NCBI GenBank assembly: GCA_050084985.1
Contig: JBITNC010000001.1
Span: 48,484,001 to 48,548,000 of the forward strand
DNA: 64,000 nt
Reading direction: 5' to 3'
DNA from: Nageia nagi
Lineage: Eukaryota > Pinophyta
The notes beneath the pieces are model-generated. The model searched no databases, was not told the origin of the DNA, and saw only the letters and a program-made list of their open reading frames with translations. Of the stretch, positions 45,700 through 58,041 are shown piece by piece. The stretch's first letter is position 1; the number at the start of each line of letters is the position of its first letter. The translations under genes were made by a program, and so were the position numbers.

Positions 45700-46600
45700 T
45701 GTAAGTGCAAAGGTTCAAACAAGGAAGAGATTTAACTCTGGAATACTCTCTTCTATCCAGTATTGAACAAAGTGTGTTGTTGAGCAAGAAAGATGAAGGT
45801 TAAAATCAAGGCCATGAATGAAGAACTTGATCAAATTGAAAAGAATAAAACTTGGGAGCTAGTTCCAAACCAAAAAATAAGAACGTGATCGACACCAAAT
45901 GGGTCTTTAGGAACAAGTTAAATGAAGATGGTAAGGTTGTCAGAAACAAAGCACGATTAGTGTGTAAGGGCTATGCATAAGTTGAAGGTATTGATTTTGA
46001 GGAGACTTTTGCACCAGTGGCAAAGAATGGAGGCAATCAGAATATTTCTAGCACTTGCAGTGTACAAAAACTTCAAGGTATACCAAATGGATGTAAAATT
46101 AGCATTTTTAAATGGTAAATTGAAGAAGTCTACATTGAGCAACCAGATGGTTTTTCAGCTGGGATCAAATCCAGATCTAGTTTGCAAGTTGCATAAAGCT
46201 TTGTATGGATTAAACAACACTCGAGCTTGGTATTCTAGGCTTGATACGTATCTCATACAACAAGGCTTCAGGAAAGGTATGGTTGAAGTAATCTCTACAT
46301 AAAAACTGAAAAAGAACTCAATTAGTTGTTTATGTGGATGATATCATTTTTGGGGTAGCAGAGATGAGATGTGTAAGGCATTTACAGATAGAATGCAAAC
46401 AAATTTGAAATGTCTATGATAGGTGAGCTTTCATTTTTTCTTGGTTTGCAAGTTAATCAAATGAAGAATGGCATTTTTATTTCGAAAAATAAGTATGTTA
46501 AAGAGATGTTGAAGAAGTTCAAAATGGAAGATTGCAAACTTGTGAGCACTCCCATGATGACAGGTTGTAAATGAGTAAGGATGATCAAGCACCATCAGTT
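45700..46600 (+). pseudogene. Element D reverse transcriptase
   Basis: Copia RT in shifting frames: NVIDTKWVFRNKLNEDGKVV, ARLVCKGYA, FEETFAPVA, VYQMDVKLAFLNGKL, LVCKLHKALYGLNNTRAWYS, and VYVDDIIFG with the catalytic Asp pair intact near 46333-46345, then FFLGLQVNQMKNGIFI-like sequence. Confidence 0.88.
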
Positions 46601-47278
46601 GATCAAACTCAGTATTGATCTATGATTGGTAGTCTTTTGTATCTTACAGCTACTAGACGGATATTTTGCAGGCAGTATGTTTGGTGGCACGATATCAAGC
46701 AGCACCAAAGGCCACACATGTGTCAGCAGTAAAGAGGATTTTTAGATACCTGCAAGGTACCATGGAGTATGGACTTTGGTATCCCAAAGGTGAAGATTTC
46801 ACCTTGGTTGCATATTCTGATGCTAGATTGGGCAGGATGTGTAGATGACAGGAAGAGTACCAGTGGAGGTGCATTTTTCTTGAGAGATAATCTTGTGAGT
46901 TGGCATAGCAAGAAACAAGATTCAGTGTCATTATCCACCATAGAGGTCAGAGTATATGGCAGCCACATCATGTTGCACACAGGTCCTATGGATGAAACAA
47001 ATGCTAAAGGATTTGGGATTCAGGTTAGTGATCCCACTACACTCAGTGTGACAATACTAGTGCAATCAATATTTCAAAAAATCTTTTGATGCACTGTAGG
47101 ACAAAGCACATGCGATAAGATATCACTTTCTAAAAGAAAAAGTTGCAGAAAGAAGTTAAGTTGGAATATGTTCCAACCACAGAGCAGGTGGTTGATATCT
47201 TCACCAAACTGCTATCCAAAGACATCTTTGTGTACCTACACAAGAAATTAAGAGTGATCACACTTCCTAAGCATTGAC
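46601..47278 (+). pseudogene. Element D RNase H and end of pol
   Basis: ATHVSAVKRIFRYLQGTMEY and GLWYPKGEDFTLVAYSDA, then DWAGCVDDRKSTSGGAFF and SWHSKKQDSVSLSTIE, are the copia RNase H core. The end reads KLEYVPTTEQVVDIFTKLLS, then KKLRVITLPKH and a stop at 47276-47278. Frame changes occur near 46830 and 46960. Confidence 0.9.
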
Positions 47279-47497
47279 TAGCGTTGGATGCACATTCTCA
47301 GGGAGAGCATTCTTGTTGTGTTATATCTTTTGCTCCTATTTGTATTTACTGTTATATGTATTAATTTTTGTCTGAAAACTATGTGCATGGCTTCAGGGGA
47401 GTGTGTGGACACCCTTTGTCATTTTGTCAAAAGGGGAGAAAAGTTACAAGAGGAAAAGTAATGTGCAGCAAAAGGTTCGTATGTTGCCAACAATTCC
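47279..47497 (+). other. 3' untranslated region of element D
   Basis: A 219-bp stretch between pol and polypurine tract, with GTGTGTGGACACCC and AAAAGGGGAGAAAAG; no protein. Confidence 0.6.
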
Positions 47498-47507
47498 AAA
47501 GGGGAGA
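47498..47507 (+). other. Polypurine tract of element D
   Basis: AAAGGGGAGA lies one base before the 3' LTR. Confidence 0.85.
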
Positions 47508-47508
47508 T

Positions 47509-49420
47509 TGTTATTTGTGAGGTTCAGTTGTGTTGTCATTGTTGTCAACATACTCACTTGGACTTGGTACACTCCACCTTAGATCATGTTTGCTTGGTGC
47601 ACTCCTATTAGATTGTGTTAGAAAGTTCAAAAAAGAGTTTGAGCATTGCTTGAAAATTAAGAAATGAGTGGTGGTATTAATTCAGAGTTTGGACCACTCA
47701 GTTGCTTTGTTGAAGCTTAGTTGAAAATTTTTGCATATAGTTTGACAGTTGTAAAATCTGCATCAGATGGCATTTTGTAGAAGGTATATATATAAATCCA
47801 TGAGGATTTATAACTTGAAATAATTTTTTAGTTGTAATCTGATGTACGAAGAACCAAAATGTTTTTACTTCAGACTAAACGGATTCTTGAGGAAGAAATG
47901 GTGGAAGTTGCAAAAAACTAATTTTTCACTTTTTTCAATTTTTGATAGTTCTCTAAATCCAAAATCAGCAAGGAAAATGCAAAATTGAGATTTTTATTGA
48001 TTGATTTAATTCCGTCGAATCTCACACCTTTAAGGATGTAAAAGAAATAATTTTTTCTATTGATATTTTTTCAAAAATGCTTCTAAGTATGAGAAGCTTG
48101 AATGTGCATAAACTTTGGATGCCAAGTGTTTGACAAAATGTCTGTAAAAATAGCGTCGAAGGCCACTTTGTTGGAGGTATAGAAATCAGTCCAAGAAGAG
48201 ATGGTGAAATTTAACACAATGATAATTGGTATAATTGTGAACATTTTTCCTTCAAAATATAATCTTCTTTGTGGAATGGTACAAAAATTACAACAACCGC
48301 AAAATGCTAATTTAGCCTATTTTTTTTTTTTTCAGTTTTGGATTAGGAAGTGTTTGACAATATGCATGAGCTGAAAAATGCTAAGGTATAAGTTGGTTTT
48401 TAATACATTTAAGAGGATTGGTAGCAAGTGTTTGACGAAAATCCCAAAAGTGAAAAATCAAATAAAAAAGATGCATGGCAAGTGTTTGACCAAAGGTTAT
48501 TTTGTCTTATTTGTGATGTTGCACTTCATGAATGGGCAAACCAAGTAACTCCCATTCACAACAAAAAAAAAAAATTCGTGTAAAATGCTTATAGTTAAAA
48601 TAAAAAATGGTTGAAAAGTTTATTATGCAATATTAGAGTGAAAAAGAATGTATTGAGTGTTCTTGGTGGGTATGTGAAGGTTTTTTTTTACAGTTTTACA
48701 TAAGAAAGCATTTGTGGCAAAAAGAAAAGTAGTCATGGATTATTTTGTGTAAGAGCATACATATGGACTGTTAGCAAAGAAATGCAGGTGACAATTTGTA
48801 TTATTGAACATTGTAAGAGAAAATTTGTAATGTTTTCTATTCTGCCGGATTTGAGTGTAGAGGCATTACTGAGCATCTCTTAAGATTCGATAGTTGAGCT
48901 TAGGAGGAGTTTGGAAGAGGAGCTTAATGGGTATCTGAATGTGGAGTTAATTGGTATTTTTTTTAAGTTGGTTCTTTTGGTATATTGATGTGCAGAGTTA
49001 GAATTAGCAGATTGAATTGAGCTAGACTATCAGAGTCTTGTGGAATCATCCCAAAAATATTTTTGTTATCTTTGTTGAGTCGAGTTGGTGTTTGGCTCTA
49101 GGGGATTGGTGTCTCCATCTAGTTGGTGCTAGTAAATTTAGGGATAGATGTTCTTTGCAGTAGGTGCTGCAAAGTTAGATTAGTTGGTGCTGGTCCTTCA
49201 GTTGGTGCTGTAAAATTGAGCATTGATTTCTGACTAGATTTGGATGGGAATCCAAGCAGTCATTTTGAAGAGTGGTTTTTCCCACATTGAGTTTCCACTA
49301 TAAATTTTGTGTTGTGGTTTGCTATTTGTGTGGATGAATTTTAATTGCTTGCATTAAATAAGTAAAATTTTAAAACACACTGATTCATCCCCCCCTCTCA
49401 GTGTCACCCATAGTTCAACA
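47509..49420 (+). repeat. 3' LTR of element D
   Basis: This starts TGTTATTTGTGAGG and ends GTTCAACA, followed by target copy ACTAG (49421-49425). At 1912 bp it is the more complete of the two LTRs. Confidence 0.93.
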
Positions 49421-49425
49421 ACTAG

Positions 49426-50700
49426 CATGGGAGTGTGAGTTGTTGTGCATCCCAACGATCCACTCCTCCTTATGTGAACAAAGAGGAGTAAATGAGATAA
49501 TATGCTGGTTGATGTCTGCTGGTTTTGATAGAGTTTGGCCAATGGGAGTATCCAAGGATGATATTTTATTTTGTGCGCTATGAGAGAGAGTATATAAGTG
49601 GAAGAACTTAGTGTTCTTGTCCCCTTCTTTTAGCTAGTGGATGCAGCATTTCTGTCTCCAAAATAGTTCTTCTTTTAGGTAGATATCATCAAGCTATTTG
49701 AGAATCTACCTTTCTTAATCCAGGAGACTATTGTCTTGAGTTTGTTGGAGTTGTGTTTCAATCTCAAACATTTGATGTTCAAGGTTGTTTTTTCCCCTCA
49801 AAAATATTGCCATAGGAGGTTTTGTTCCATGCTTTGAGTTTGCCTTTAAGATGAGAGAGTTTTGTCGCAAATTGGTACAAGTGGGTGCCATAAATGTCAA
49901 TTCTTCGTGCCACAACTTTTCAACAATCCTATCAAACCCTTCATGTTGCAGCCACTCCATTCAAAACTAAATGGGATTTACAGGGTGGGTCCGAGAACTC
50001 TAGGAGTTGTATGGGCCAATGATCCGATCCTAATAAGGGAGAACCTCTGATTGAAATAAGATTTCGCTTTCCAACCAGTGCTCAAAGAGGAGGAACCTAT
50101 CTAGTTTTTTGAGAATAAGAGCTTGCTCTCATCTCTTGTTGCTTTGATCTCTTGTGGTCCACGTGTACCATCCTTTGGAGCAAAAAGGTTCTCTTAACTT
50201 TATGTCATCTATGAAGGCATTAAAGGATCTGAAAGGTGATTCAATTGCTAATGCCTCCTTGCTTCTCTGCAATGTATCTTATGGCGTTGAAGTCCCCACA
50301 AAAAATATAAGGTAGATCTACATGGATTTGCCATTGGGTAAGCTGATTCCATATGCTTTGGTGATGTTCTACATGGCCATAAACATTGAGAGACAGAAGA
50401 GTGAACCAGTGTGTAGGCATTTGACTTGGGAGGCCATCCAATATTGCTCCTTGTGGATAGTAATGCAGTGTGCATGGGAAGGTTCCAGAACGTAATTAAT
50501 CCGCCTGATCTCCCAATAGCTTCCATATCAGCATAGAGCTCCTTGCCCAAATTCTCCTTTTGATATTATCTACCTCTGAGGCTAGGAGTTTAGTTTCTTG
50601 AATACATAAAATTGTTGGTTTTTCTGTTTTGACAGGTGCTCTGAATTTCCTGATTTTATTTGGGATTAAAATCCCTAATGTTCCAGGAATGGATCTTCAT
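49426..50700 (-). pseudogene. LINE ORF2 endonuclease and start of RT connector
   Basis: The likely start is the ATG at 50700-50698 (MKIHSWNIRDFNPK), the usual beginning of plant L1 ORF2. Apurinic-endonuclease motifs follow: CIQETKL, YIFCGDFNAIRY (GDFN at 50297-50286) and SDHWPI (50027-50011), with LDRFL just before in another frame. The connector contains WLQHEGFDRIVEKLWHEELT and LHPLAKRRGQEH, corresponding to the WLKEGDKNTKFFH region. The endonuclease nicks target DNA. It ends at element D. Confidence 0.86.
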
Positions 50701-50877
50701 TGAAAACTATTTGCGTCTTTTAGAGTCCCAAAGAGTGTCCAGTTGGGACTGAGAGCCATCTCCAATGCTATCCATAGTTTACTGTAGACGAAGGTCTTGA
50801 TTGGAGGGATTGCCTCTTTTCTTCTCATGGTTTCCCAGCACAGAGTGAAGGAGATTGGGGTTTGTTTCAGTGCTGCT

Positions 50878-52100
50878 TTAAGACCTGTAGATGCCAAGTT
50901 GATGTTGGAAGAAGCAGTATGGTGTTCCCTTGTTGGGGCTTTGGATTTTCTTTAGCAACCTGTGTGTCCATGCTGAGATCATACTTTGTGGGTGAGTGTT
51001 TGATTCTAAATTAGCACAAGTGTTAGTAGATACTTGCATTGATTCAACAAGTTGAATGTCAAATAATTCCCGAGAGGGATTGGGGATAGTGGGTGCAGTT
51101 TGGTTTGGTTGTGGTTCGGTTGGGGGTGGAGAATCATTGGCTTCTATCATATCTTGGAGAGCTTGGTAGCGATTTTGGAGAGGACTATACGAGTTGGTAT
51201 GAGCTGGTGGGTGGGAATTTTCACGTTTATTGAAGGCTGGGGTTGAGGAGGGTTGGGGTTCTGGAGTATTTTCAACCAGTGAGGAGCTGGGACAAGTCCA
51301 GGCCAGGTGCCCATATTCGTGGCAGATCCTACATCTAAAGGGAAGGTTTTCATAGTCAAGTTGTTCCCAAGTAGAGGTCTTCCCTTGGATGGTCACTGTT
51401 TCAGGCAGGGGGTTCTCTAGATTGAGATGAACACATATCCGAGCATAGGAGATATTGTTGTAGCCTCTAGTCATATTAGAAATGCCCATGAAGGTACCTA
51501 GTGCGTTGTCCACGCTTCAAAGACTGAATCACGCCATAGCTCAAGGGATAGATCATGTAATCGAACCCAAACAGGGGCAGAGGAGGGAAGTTCAGCTGAT
51601 GGTTTGAACTTTGGATGCCAAGGTTTCATAAATAAACCAGCCTTACCATGAACCAAGGACCCCCTTGAAAGATTAAGTCTCTTTCTTCTTCATTATCGAA
51701 ATAAGCTAAAAAATAGCCATAAGAGTAAAGGCTAAAGGAAATCTGACCGGTATTGCACCAGTTTTTAATTGCCCAGGTTTGAATGGTGTTGAGTTGAGGG
51801 CGGACACCCAGGAATCGGCAAGTCAGGCCTTTGGCTTCCAAATCAGCTATTCCAGCGTTAACATCTTCCTCATCAATCTAGATGATTGGCGAGATCGTTG
51901 AGGAGAGGAGGCACCCAGCTTCGTTCTTCTTCTGGTCAAAAGAAGAGGTGCAAAATGGGCGTCTTTGTCCAACAAGAGCATTGGATCGGAGTGAGGGAGA
52001 GTGGCGTTTGGCGTAGTGCATCTTTGTATGATGCTTTAAGAGGGGGAGGTTGTCCCCCTCCAGACCGGGAAGTCATAGCCAATCATCTTGCCAGCTCTAA
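50878..52100 (-). pseudogene. LINE ORF1 (DUF4283-like plus CCHC knuckle), decayed
   Basis: The first part (51841-51626) matches the DUF4283 type seen in plant L1 ORF1: WCNTGQISFSLYSYGYFLAY and RDLIFQGGPWFM. In a shifted frame KPWHPKFKP and APVWVRLHDL follow (51630-51530). The second part (51513-50878) is one open 211-residue frame with DYENLPFRCRICHEYGHLAW, a CX2CX4HX4C knuckle at about 51291-51340, then a Pro/Ser/Asn-rich tail. ORF1 proteins of plant L1 bind element RNA. The 5' boundary near 52100 is approximate. Confidence 0.85.
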
Positions 52101-52718
52101 CAATTAAAATAACTTCGAAACAATTCTTTGGAGACTTCTCATACTATAATTATGTAATAACTATATTTACATAAAAAGTAACAAGGGTAAATACATGATG
52201 ATAGTAACACTTTAAAGACATTATGTTTTTCAAACACCATAAGTCAGTCAGAATCATCATCTTATCGTATGATTTACGTTCAAATAGTAGCTTGAATAAA
52301 GAATTATAACTCTTGACCCAATTTTTTTTTTATTCTGGTAAAATGGAGTTTTGAAAAACTCCCCGAACCTTTTACATTTAGAACAATCACAACTATCACA
52401 GGCAAGACATTTGATGCATATCTCTATCTCTAAAGGATGAAATTTCGACCTAAGACTCTTTACAACAAATGGAAATTTCCATAACCAAGGTTCAACCACT
52501 CCCCTAATAAGTGGAGGTACTCTTGATTCAATTTTTGTTCAAATACTAACTGCTTAAAAAACTCACAAACAAACAAAACATTTCAATATCACTAACATTA
52601 TAAGATGTAACAACGCAGACAGAATAAACTCTTCTGCCAAAAACTATACAAGACAAAATGTCTCAATGCATTTCTACTATAACCTGCTAGCCCTATTTTC
52701 TCTAATAATTTTGATCTC

Positions 52719-52860
52719 TGAAAGTAACATCAGTGTCAAAAAGAAAGCAACATCAGCGTCAAAAGAGTAACCTTCATAAAGAATACAGTCAAGACACTCT
52801 AAAAGTAACACCAGTGTCAAAAAAATTAACCTTCATAAAGAAGGTAGCCAAGACACTCAA
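52719..52860. repeat. Short tandem duplication
   Basis: The block AGTAACATCAGTGTCAAAA plus TTAACCTTCATAAAGAA and CAAGACACTC occurs about twice with a further partial copy; the spacing of matching starts is about 58 bp. Confidence 0.7.
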
Positions 52861-55089
52861 GTCTTCAGCAATAACAACATTAAAAAACTAAGAATATCAG
52901 ACATTTATACGTGATAGCAATGGGACAGTACTAAAAAGTTTCTATTGCTAGTACTAAAAAGTTTCTCTGATACCCACTGCAACCACATCTCCAAAGGCCT
53001 AAAGGATAATTGATGCATTCTAAGACAACAATAATAATGCAGATTAATAAATTATATATCATGATATTTACATCAAAGGCATTGCCAATAATAAAGCGTA
53101 CAAATGGACGTTGCCATACCAAATCAGTTATGCCTTGATTTTCATGCTTTTCATTATAATTTGTAAAAGTGGACATATAAAAGACTTCTTGAGGGATGCT
53201 GGATTTTCTGAACTTCCTATTCCCACATAACTGAGGAGAAATTGTTAGTGTATGTAGGAAGCAAATCTTTCTTTACTGTATTCCTCTTTAGAGGACAATA
53301 TTTTATACATTATTTAACTAGGGACATTTTCCAGCAGCTCATTTCCAGAATGCATAGTTCCACTTTTGACAGTCACTTTTCTACTTGCTTTTATATCTTC
53401 AATTGGCTTTAGAATGCAGAGTAATGCTATAATAGCAGTCTCCAATACCATCCTTCCCAGGTCTAGTTTATTCATCTGAAACTATAAGATAGTATCAAAC
53501 CACTCACAGCCGTGGTATGTCTGAGTTGTTTGATCAAATATTCTGGGTCCAAATATATTGGCTTGTTTTAAAAACGCTTTTCACAAAATGGTTTCATCTT
53601 GGCACATCTATAGTGGAGTCAATGAGACAATGTAGTTGCATTGGACATTATAGTTTCAGTAATGGCAGAAACAAAACATATAATATTCGTTAAAACTTAA
53701 AACAATACCAATGTTTGGGTTGAAAAGAATCTTGAGTTTATCTTTATTCATCTGACATTGTTGTTTTATCTTTCTTCGTTTTTGCTGACCCTGTTGGTAA
53801 GCCTGTAACAAATAAGCATAAAGATTTCTCCAAACTCTTATCATCACCTCGAGGAGGTTCTACATTGTAGATTGCTGATTTTGTGGTTTAAAATGAGAAC
53901 CAGAAGTGAGAAGACATATACTCAAAAAGTAATATATTTGACCTTCTGCCTCCCACTTTCATTTCTAACTTAAAAACATAGTGTAAGGGAGGCTACGGTT
54001 CCAAATATATGGTCAACCTACTACATCTCTGTACAAAAGCAGTATTAAACTAAAAAAACTAACAAGCAATGGCCTTCCGAATATCTTCAAACGCTACTGA
54101 CTGAGACTTAGAGGATGTGGGTCTCATATTAAGAACCAAAGCAAATACCATAAATACTAAAATTATGTATATCTTGCAAGAAGAGTACTACAAATTATCT
54201 CCTACTTGACCCTTTTGTAAGAAAGGTAATGTACATAAACAAACTCCATAACAAGCAAAAGTGATGCCTCTACAACATTAATATATAGGTGTCACAAACC
54301 TGAAGCTTCACCCAGAACTTTGTTTCACGTGAATATGAAGAGAGCTTCACCGTGCAAGAAAAGCTCGTTCAGATATATGCTGAAATCTCAAAGAGCATCA
54401 AAAAATTGGATTTACAAAAGCACTTTGGTGTTACAAAGAAACAATCTATGGCCACCAACAAAGAATCACCCATATGATGGGTTCTAAGATACTGATCTCC
54501 ACTCCAACAGTTAGAGGGGCCTTCCGCTTCCAAGAAACGCATATTTGACCTCAAAACTCAAAAGTTTTTCAGCTATACGAAGCTAATTGATATTATTATT
54601 TCCCAAAAATTATCAAATGGTGCAGCTCCTGGCCGATACTGACACAAACCTGCCCCTCAATGTGGGGTCCCGCAGGATAACTCTGGTTGGACATTTGCCA
54701 ATTAATTCTCCTCCTTGACAAGCTGAAACCAGCCATCTCCCCCGTTCAACGGGAAATTTAAGTCCATTGCGCACCAAACAGAAGGCTCTTGAAACATGCA
54801 CGGTGTGCTTGCTTGCCCTTTTATGGTGCTTTTCATAATATCACTTGTATTCCCTGCACTTGAACCATTTTTGATAATTATTTGTGTGGTGGTGGTTATT
54901 TTGATGGATATTTGCTCAAACATCTATCTTAAAATTTCTCATTAGTATGCTTTGGGGTTTTAATCTTTGCACCCACTTTTTTTCCATGATTGATCGTGTA
55001 TTACTTCTATGAATTAATAATATACATATACTTCTCAATAAAAACTATCTAATAATTCTGTAAATAAGTTGGAAAGCTAGTCCATCATC

Positions 55090-55240
55090 CATGAAGAAGC
55101 TTGATCCAAAGAGGGTTCAGAAGGTCCATAGTTTAGATATGAATCTCATGAAAAAAGCTTGATCCAAAGAGGGCTTATAGTTTAGTGGTCAAGCTCGGTA
55201 ATTGGGTGTGGTTCATGGTTTCTAACTTATTATCACCGCA
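55090..55240 (+). repeat. Duplicated AGCTTGATCCAAAGAGGG with tRNA-promoter-like boxes
   Basis: The 18-mer occurs at about 55097 and 55159. After the second copy TAGTTTAGTGGTCAAGCTC resembles a tRNA A box and GTGGTTCATGG a weak B box. This may be a SINE remnant. Confidence 0.25.
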
Positions 55241-56543
55241 TGATCCGCAATGCTTCATATTATGATTGAAAAGCTTATATTTGACATAAAGAATAATTTG
55301 TGCCAGTCGTGGATTGATAAAGCAGGCAATTTTCATATCGGAGGTTTTCAGCTGAAAACAGGTTTCCCATAGTTTAATAGTTCTACATTGCTGAGCTGGC
55401 TCAAGTAGTTAGAATGGCATTTAAATACCTTCTTCAAAATAAAAAGGATATAACTATTAAAAAAAAACAGAGAAAACTTATGCCAGCTTATATCATCTAT
55501 TTCTAATGGTGGATGCTTGCCATTTTTCAATTCTGGTTCTAAAAATTTTCCTGACATCAGGAACCACGTCAAGTGAACTCAATATGGTATGTGGCTTGAG
55601 GAGAAAATTTATAAAAGCTCAATCTGCACACGGAGACAAGATTAGCGCAAACAAGGTCAAGAAATAAGAGTAGAGGATCAACATAGGAGATCTAGAGGTC
55701 CTATGTTCAAAGCCTATGGTTTCTAAAACATATTTTCGCAACTACTTATATTTTCTAATTTTATAACATCAAGTATATTTTCCATTATTTCATCCACTTA
55801 ATTTTCACTCGAAACATGTACAGAAATTAGAATACATTTTTTGAAATAAACATTTGTCAAAATAAATGGTAAAATACCTAAATGGTTATATTAATAGAGA
55901 GAAAGCGAGTAAACAAGTATTAATCAAGGGGCGATCAGAAAACTTTGAAGACATTAACATATATACATCACTTATCAGTCATCGGAATCATCATCTCGCC
56001 CTACAAGTTTTCATTCTAACAATGGCCTGTAAAACTTCCATTGCTTCCCGCTGCAACCCTAACTAAATCTTCTTAACCTCTTTCAACTCTTTAAAAAAAC
56101 ATGTTACTTTCACAAACCAGTTATAAAAAACAATCGGCACAAAGTATTTGAAATACAATATCAATCGACAAAACCTGTTAAAAAATAGTCAAATACTACA
56201 TTCTCTACCACAATTTCGGATCGGCGAACAAATATATAACAATAAAAAAAAACTCTACATGATTGCTGATAGCTATTGTTGGGAAACTTTAAATATCAAA
56301 AAACCCAGCTATATAGCTCCACAACTATATCTATCCAAGGGGGGGAAAAAATAGATAGAGCGATAACATGAAAACTACATATTCCAACTCCACACATTTC
56401 TGTTTGTGAAATTTGCAAAACCATACAACTATAAATAAAGTTAAAGGTATAACGAAGGTATTTCACAGCTTCCACCGAAGATTAAGAGTCCAGGCCAAGC
56501 TCAAGGAAACTGCTTGGAGTCGTCTATTGTAGTTCGCATAATG

Positions 56544-56552
56544 AAACCCTAA
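56544..56552. promoter_or_regulatory. Telo-box-like motif
   Basis: AAACCCTAA is the plant telo box, common near the 5' ends of highly expressed genes. A related AACCCTAA lies near 56057. Significance here is uncertain. Confidence 0.3.
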
Positions 56553-58009
56553 CTGCATCAAGACCCAGTACTACGCACAAACTGAAAAACCTAGAAGAGA
56601 AAGAAGGGGTCTTCTAAGCATCATCAAATATATGAACTTTTGCAGATATATGATGTGAGCAGGGTTGAAATTTGATGTCTGCCTCTACCCGTCAATAATT
56701 TTTTATATGACGGTTTCAATATTGTAATAGTCATCAAATTTTTTATGTCCTTCCAAATACATTATATTTAATTAGCTATTGCAACCTTGTTCAATGGGTA
56801 CATCATAGATTATTAATGGTAATCATTTTATTCCATAAAGTTCATGATTTTTGCTATTTAAATTATTTAGTATTTTCATGTGAGAAGTATTTGTCTAATC
56901 AACTTATCGACTCAACTTATGAAGTTATATCTGTAAACAATCCAAAACAAACAACATGAGTGATAGCCAAAACAACAAGCTTCAAAAATAACTAACACAA
57001 TATATTAGATTAATCATTTCATGTAAGTTTTTGGTAGGACTTTAAGGAATTGGGTTTTTTTTGGTATGCATATAAATGCAGGATATGGACTCCATGCCTC
57101 ATCCATCCTTCCTCCGTTTTTTTTAATAGGATTAAAAATTCATGAGTGTGCGAGAATAATCCATCATCTCAAGTCAATACATTCTGAACGAAACATCTTC
57201 TCATGGAATAAATGCAACAAATAAAATCAATAGAATACGATAATATGGTTGCCAAAGATATGGCTTTCCTCAAAAGGCATTAGCAACAGTAGTCTATATA
57301 GTTCATTCAGATGAATTAACCTTTCCTAGCATCTTGCAGATTTCTTTCAATAATTTGAATGACAAATATTTTAAACATGATTTGATCTCCTAACACGTGT
57401 CAACAACAACGATTGACAACGATAAATGTATTAGCAAAATTTGAGAAAAATCAATGGTTTACTTTGTTTAAACCATTCGCCAAGTTAACATAGACACATA
57501 TCTTCTTTTTGCATCTTACGGTGTAATTAGTTTTGATATACTTTTTTATATATCAAAAAATGTCTAAAAATATCATTTTTGAGGTGTTTATTTTAGATAC
57601 ATTAATGCAAAGAAATGATATAATTAAGTTTTTATAAACTTATAATCTATTATATTTAATGTGTTTTATATACTTTTCTTTAAAAATATGATATTTATAT
57701 AGTTTTAAAATTATTTTTGAAGTCAATTATTTTTTTTTTACTAATAAAATCAATTCATTTTTTAAAATATTGAAGTTATCGTTTAATATGTGTTGTGCTA
57801 GCTTTGATTAAGCTACTTCTTTCTTTTGTTTGATTTACAAGAAGCCCAATAGGGGCTTACTGGCATCTGATATCATGTATTATTCATCCTAGTCCCATTG
57901 AATGCTTTTGGTCACCCAAGGACATTAATATACTTTTTTTCTTTTGTTTCTTTCTCCACTCCACCTCAACTACTTCAATGTTAAAAAAACTAGCTTTGAT
58001 ATACCTTCT

Positions 58010-58010
<1 letters not shown>

Positions 58011-58037
<27 letters not shown>
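58011..58037. repeat. (AT)n microsatellite
   Basis: An uninterrupted alternating AT run of 27 bases within a larger TATATATTTA-rich area to about 58160. Confidence 0.95.

Positions 58038-58041
<4 letters not shown>

Larger units (their letters stand above)
40135..49420 (+). mobile_element. Element D: Ty1/copia retrotransposon with long LTRs, Sirevirus-like
   Basis: LTRs of 1842 and 1912 bp (40135-41976, 47509-49420) are flanked by perfect target copies ACTAG (40130-40134, 49421-49425). The inside has a canonical primer-binding site, long gag with three zinc knuckles, protease, integrase, RT and RNase H in copia order. Long LTRs and the extended gag with a coiled-coil region recall Sireviruses; this is inference. 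Catalytic motifs of protease, integrase and RT are intact, but frames are broken by many one-base changes in length. Confidence 0.94.
37401..52110 (-). mobile_element. L1-type LINE, minus strand, interrupted by element D
   Basis: Read on the minus strand it has ORF1 (about 52100-50878), ORF2 endonuclease (50700-49900), the connector into RT (to 49426), then after element D the RT (40129 down to about 38500) and a zf-RVT-like tail (to about 37600). The 3' end is placed near 37401, where the minus strand reads a short A-run after ACACTAATCTT. A long poly-A and clear target duplication were not seen. The ACTAG copies at 40130-40134 and 49421-49425 show that D is the later arrival. Confidence 0.85.
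52111..56660 (-). other. Non-repetitive region with possible exon-like fragments (minus strand)
   Basis: No retroelement motif was found. On the minus strand short protein-like stretches occur with AG/GT-type borders: ICIKCLACDSCDCSKCKRFG (about 52430-52355), AYQQGQQKRRKIKQQCQMNK after TTTGTTACAG (about 53810-53740), SYSRETKFWVKLQ before GTTTGTG (about 54345-54302), and LQREAMEVLQAIVRMKTCRA (about 56060-55990). A telo-box-like motif lies at 56544-56552. These could be parts of one host transcription unit, but no gene model can be built and no family is recognised. Confidence 0.3.
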
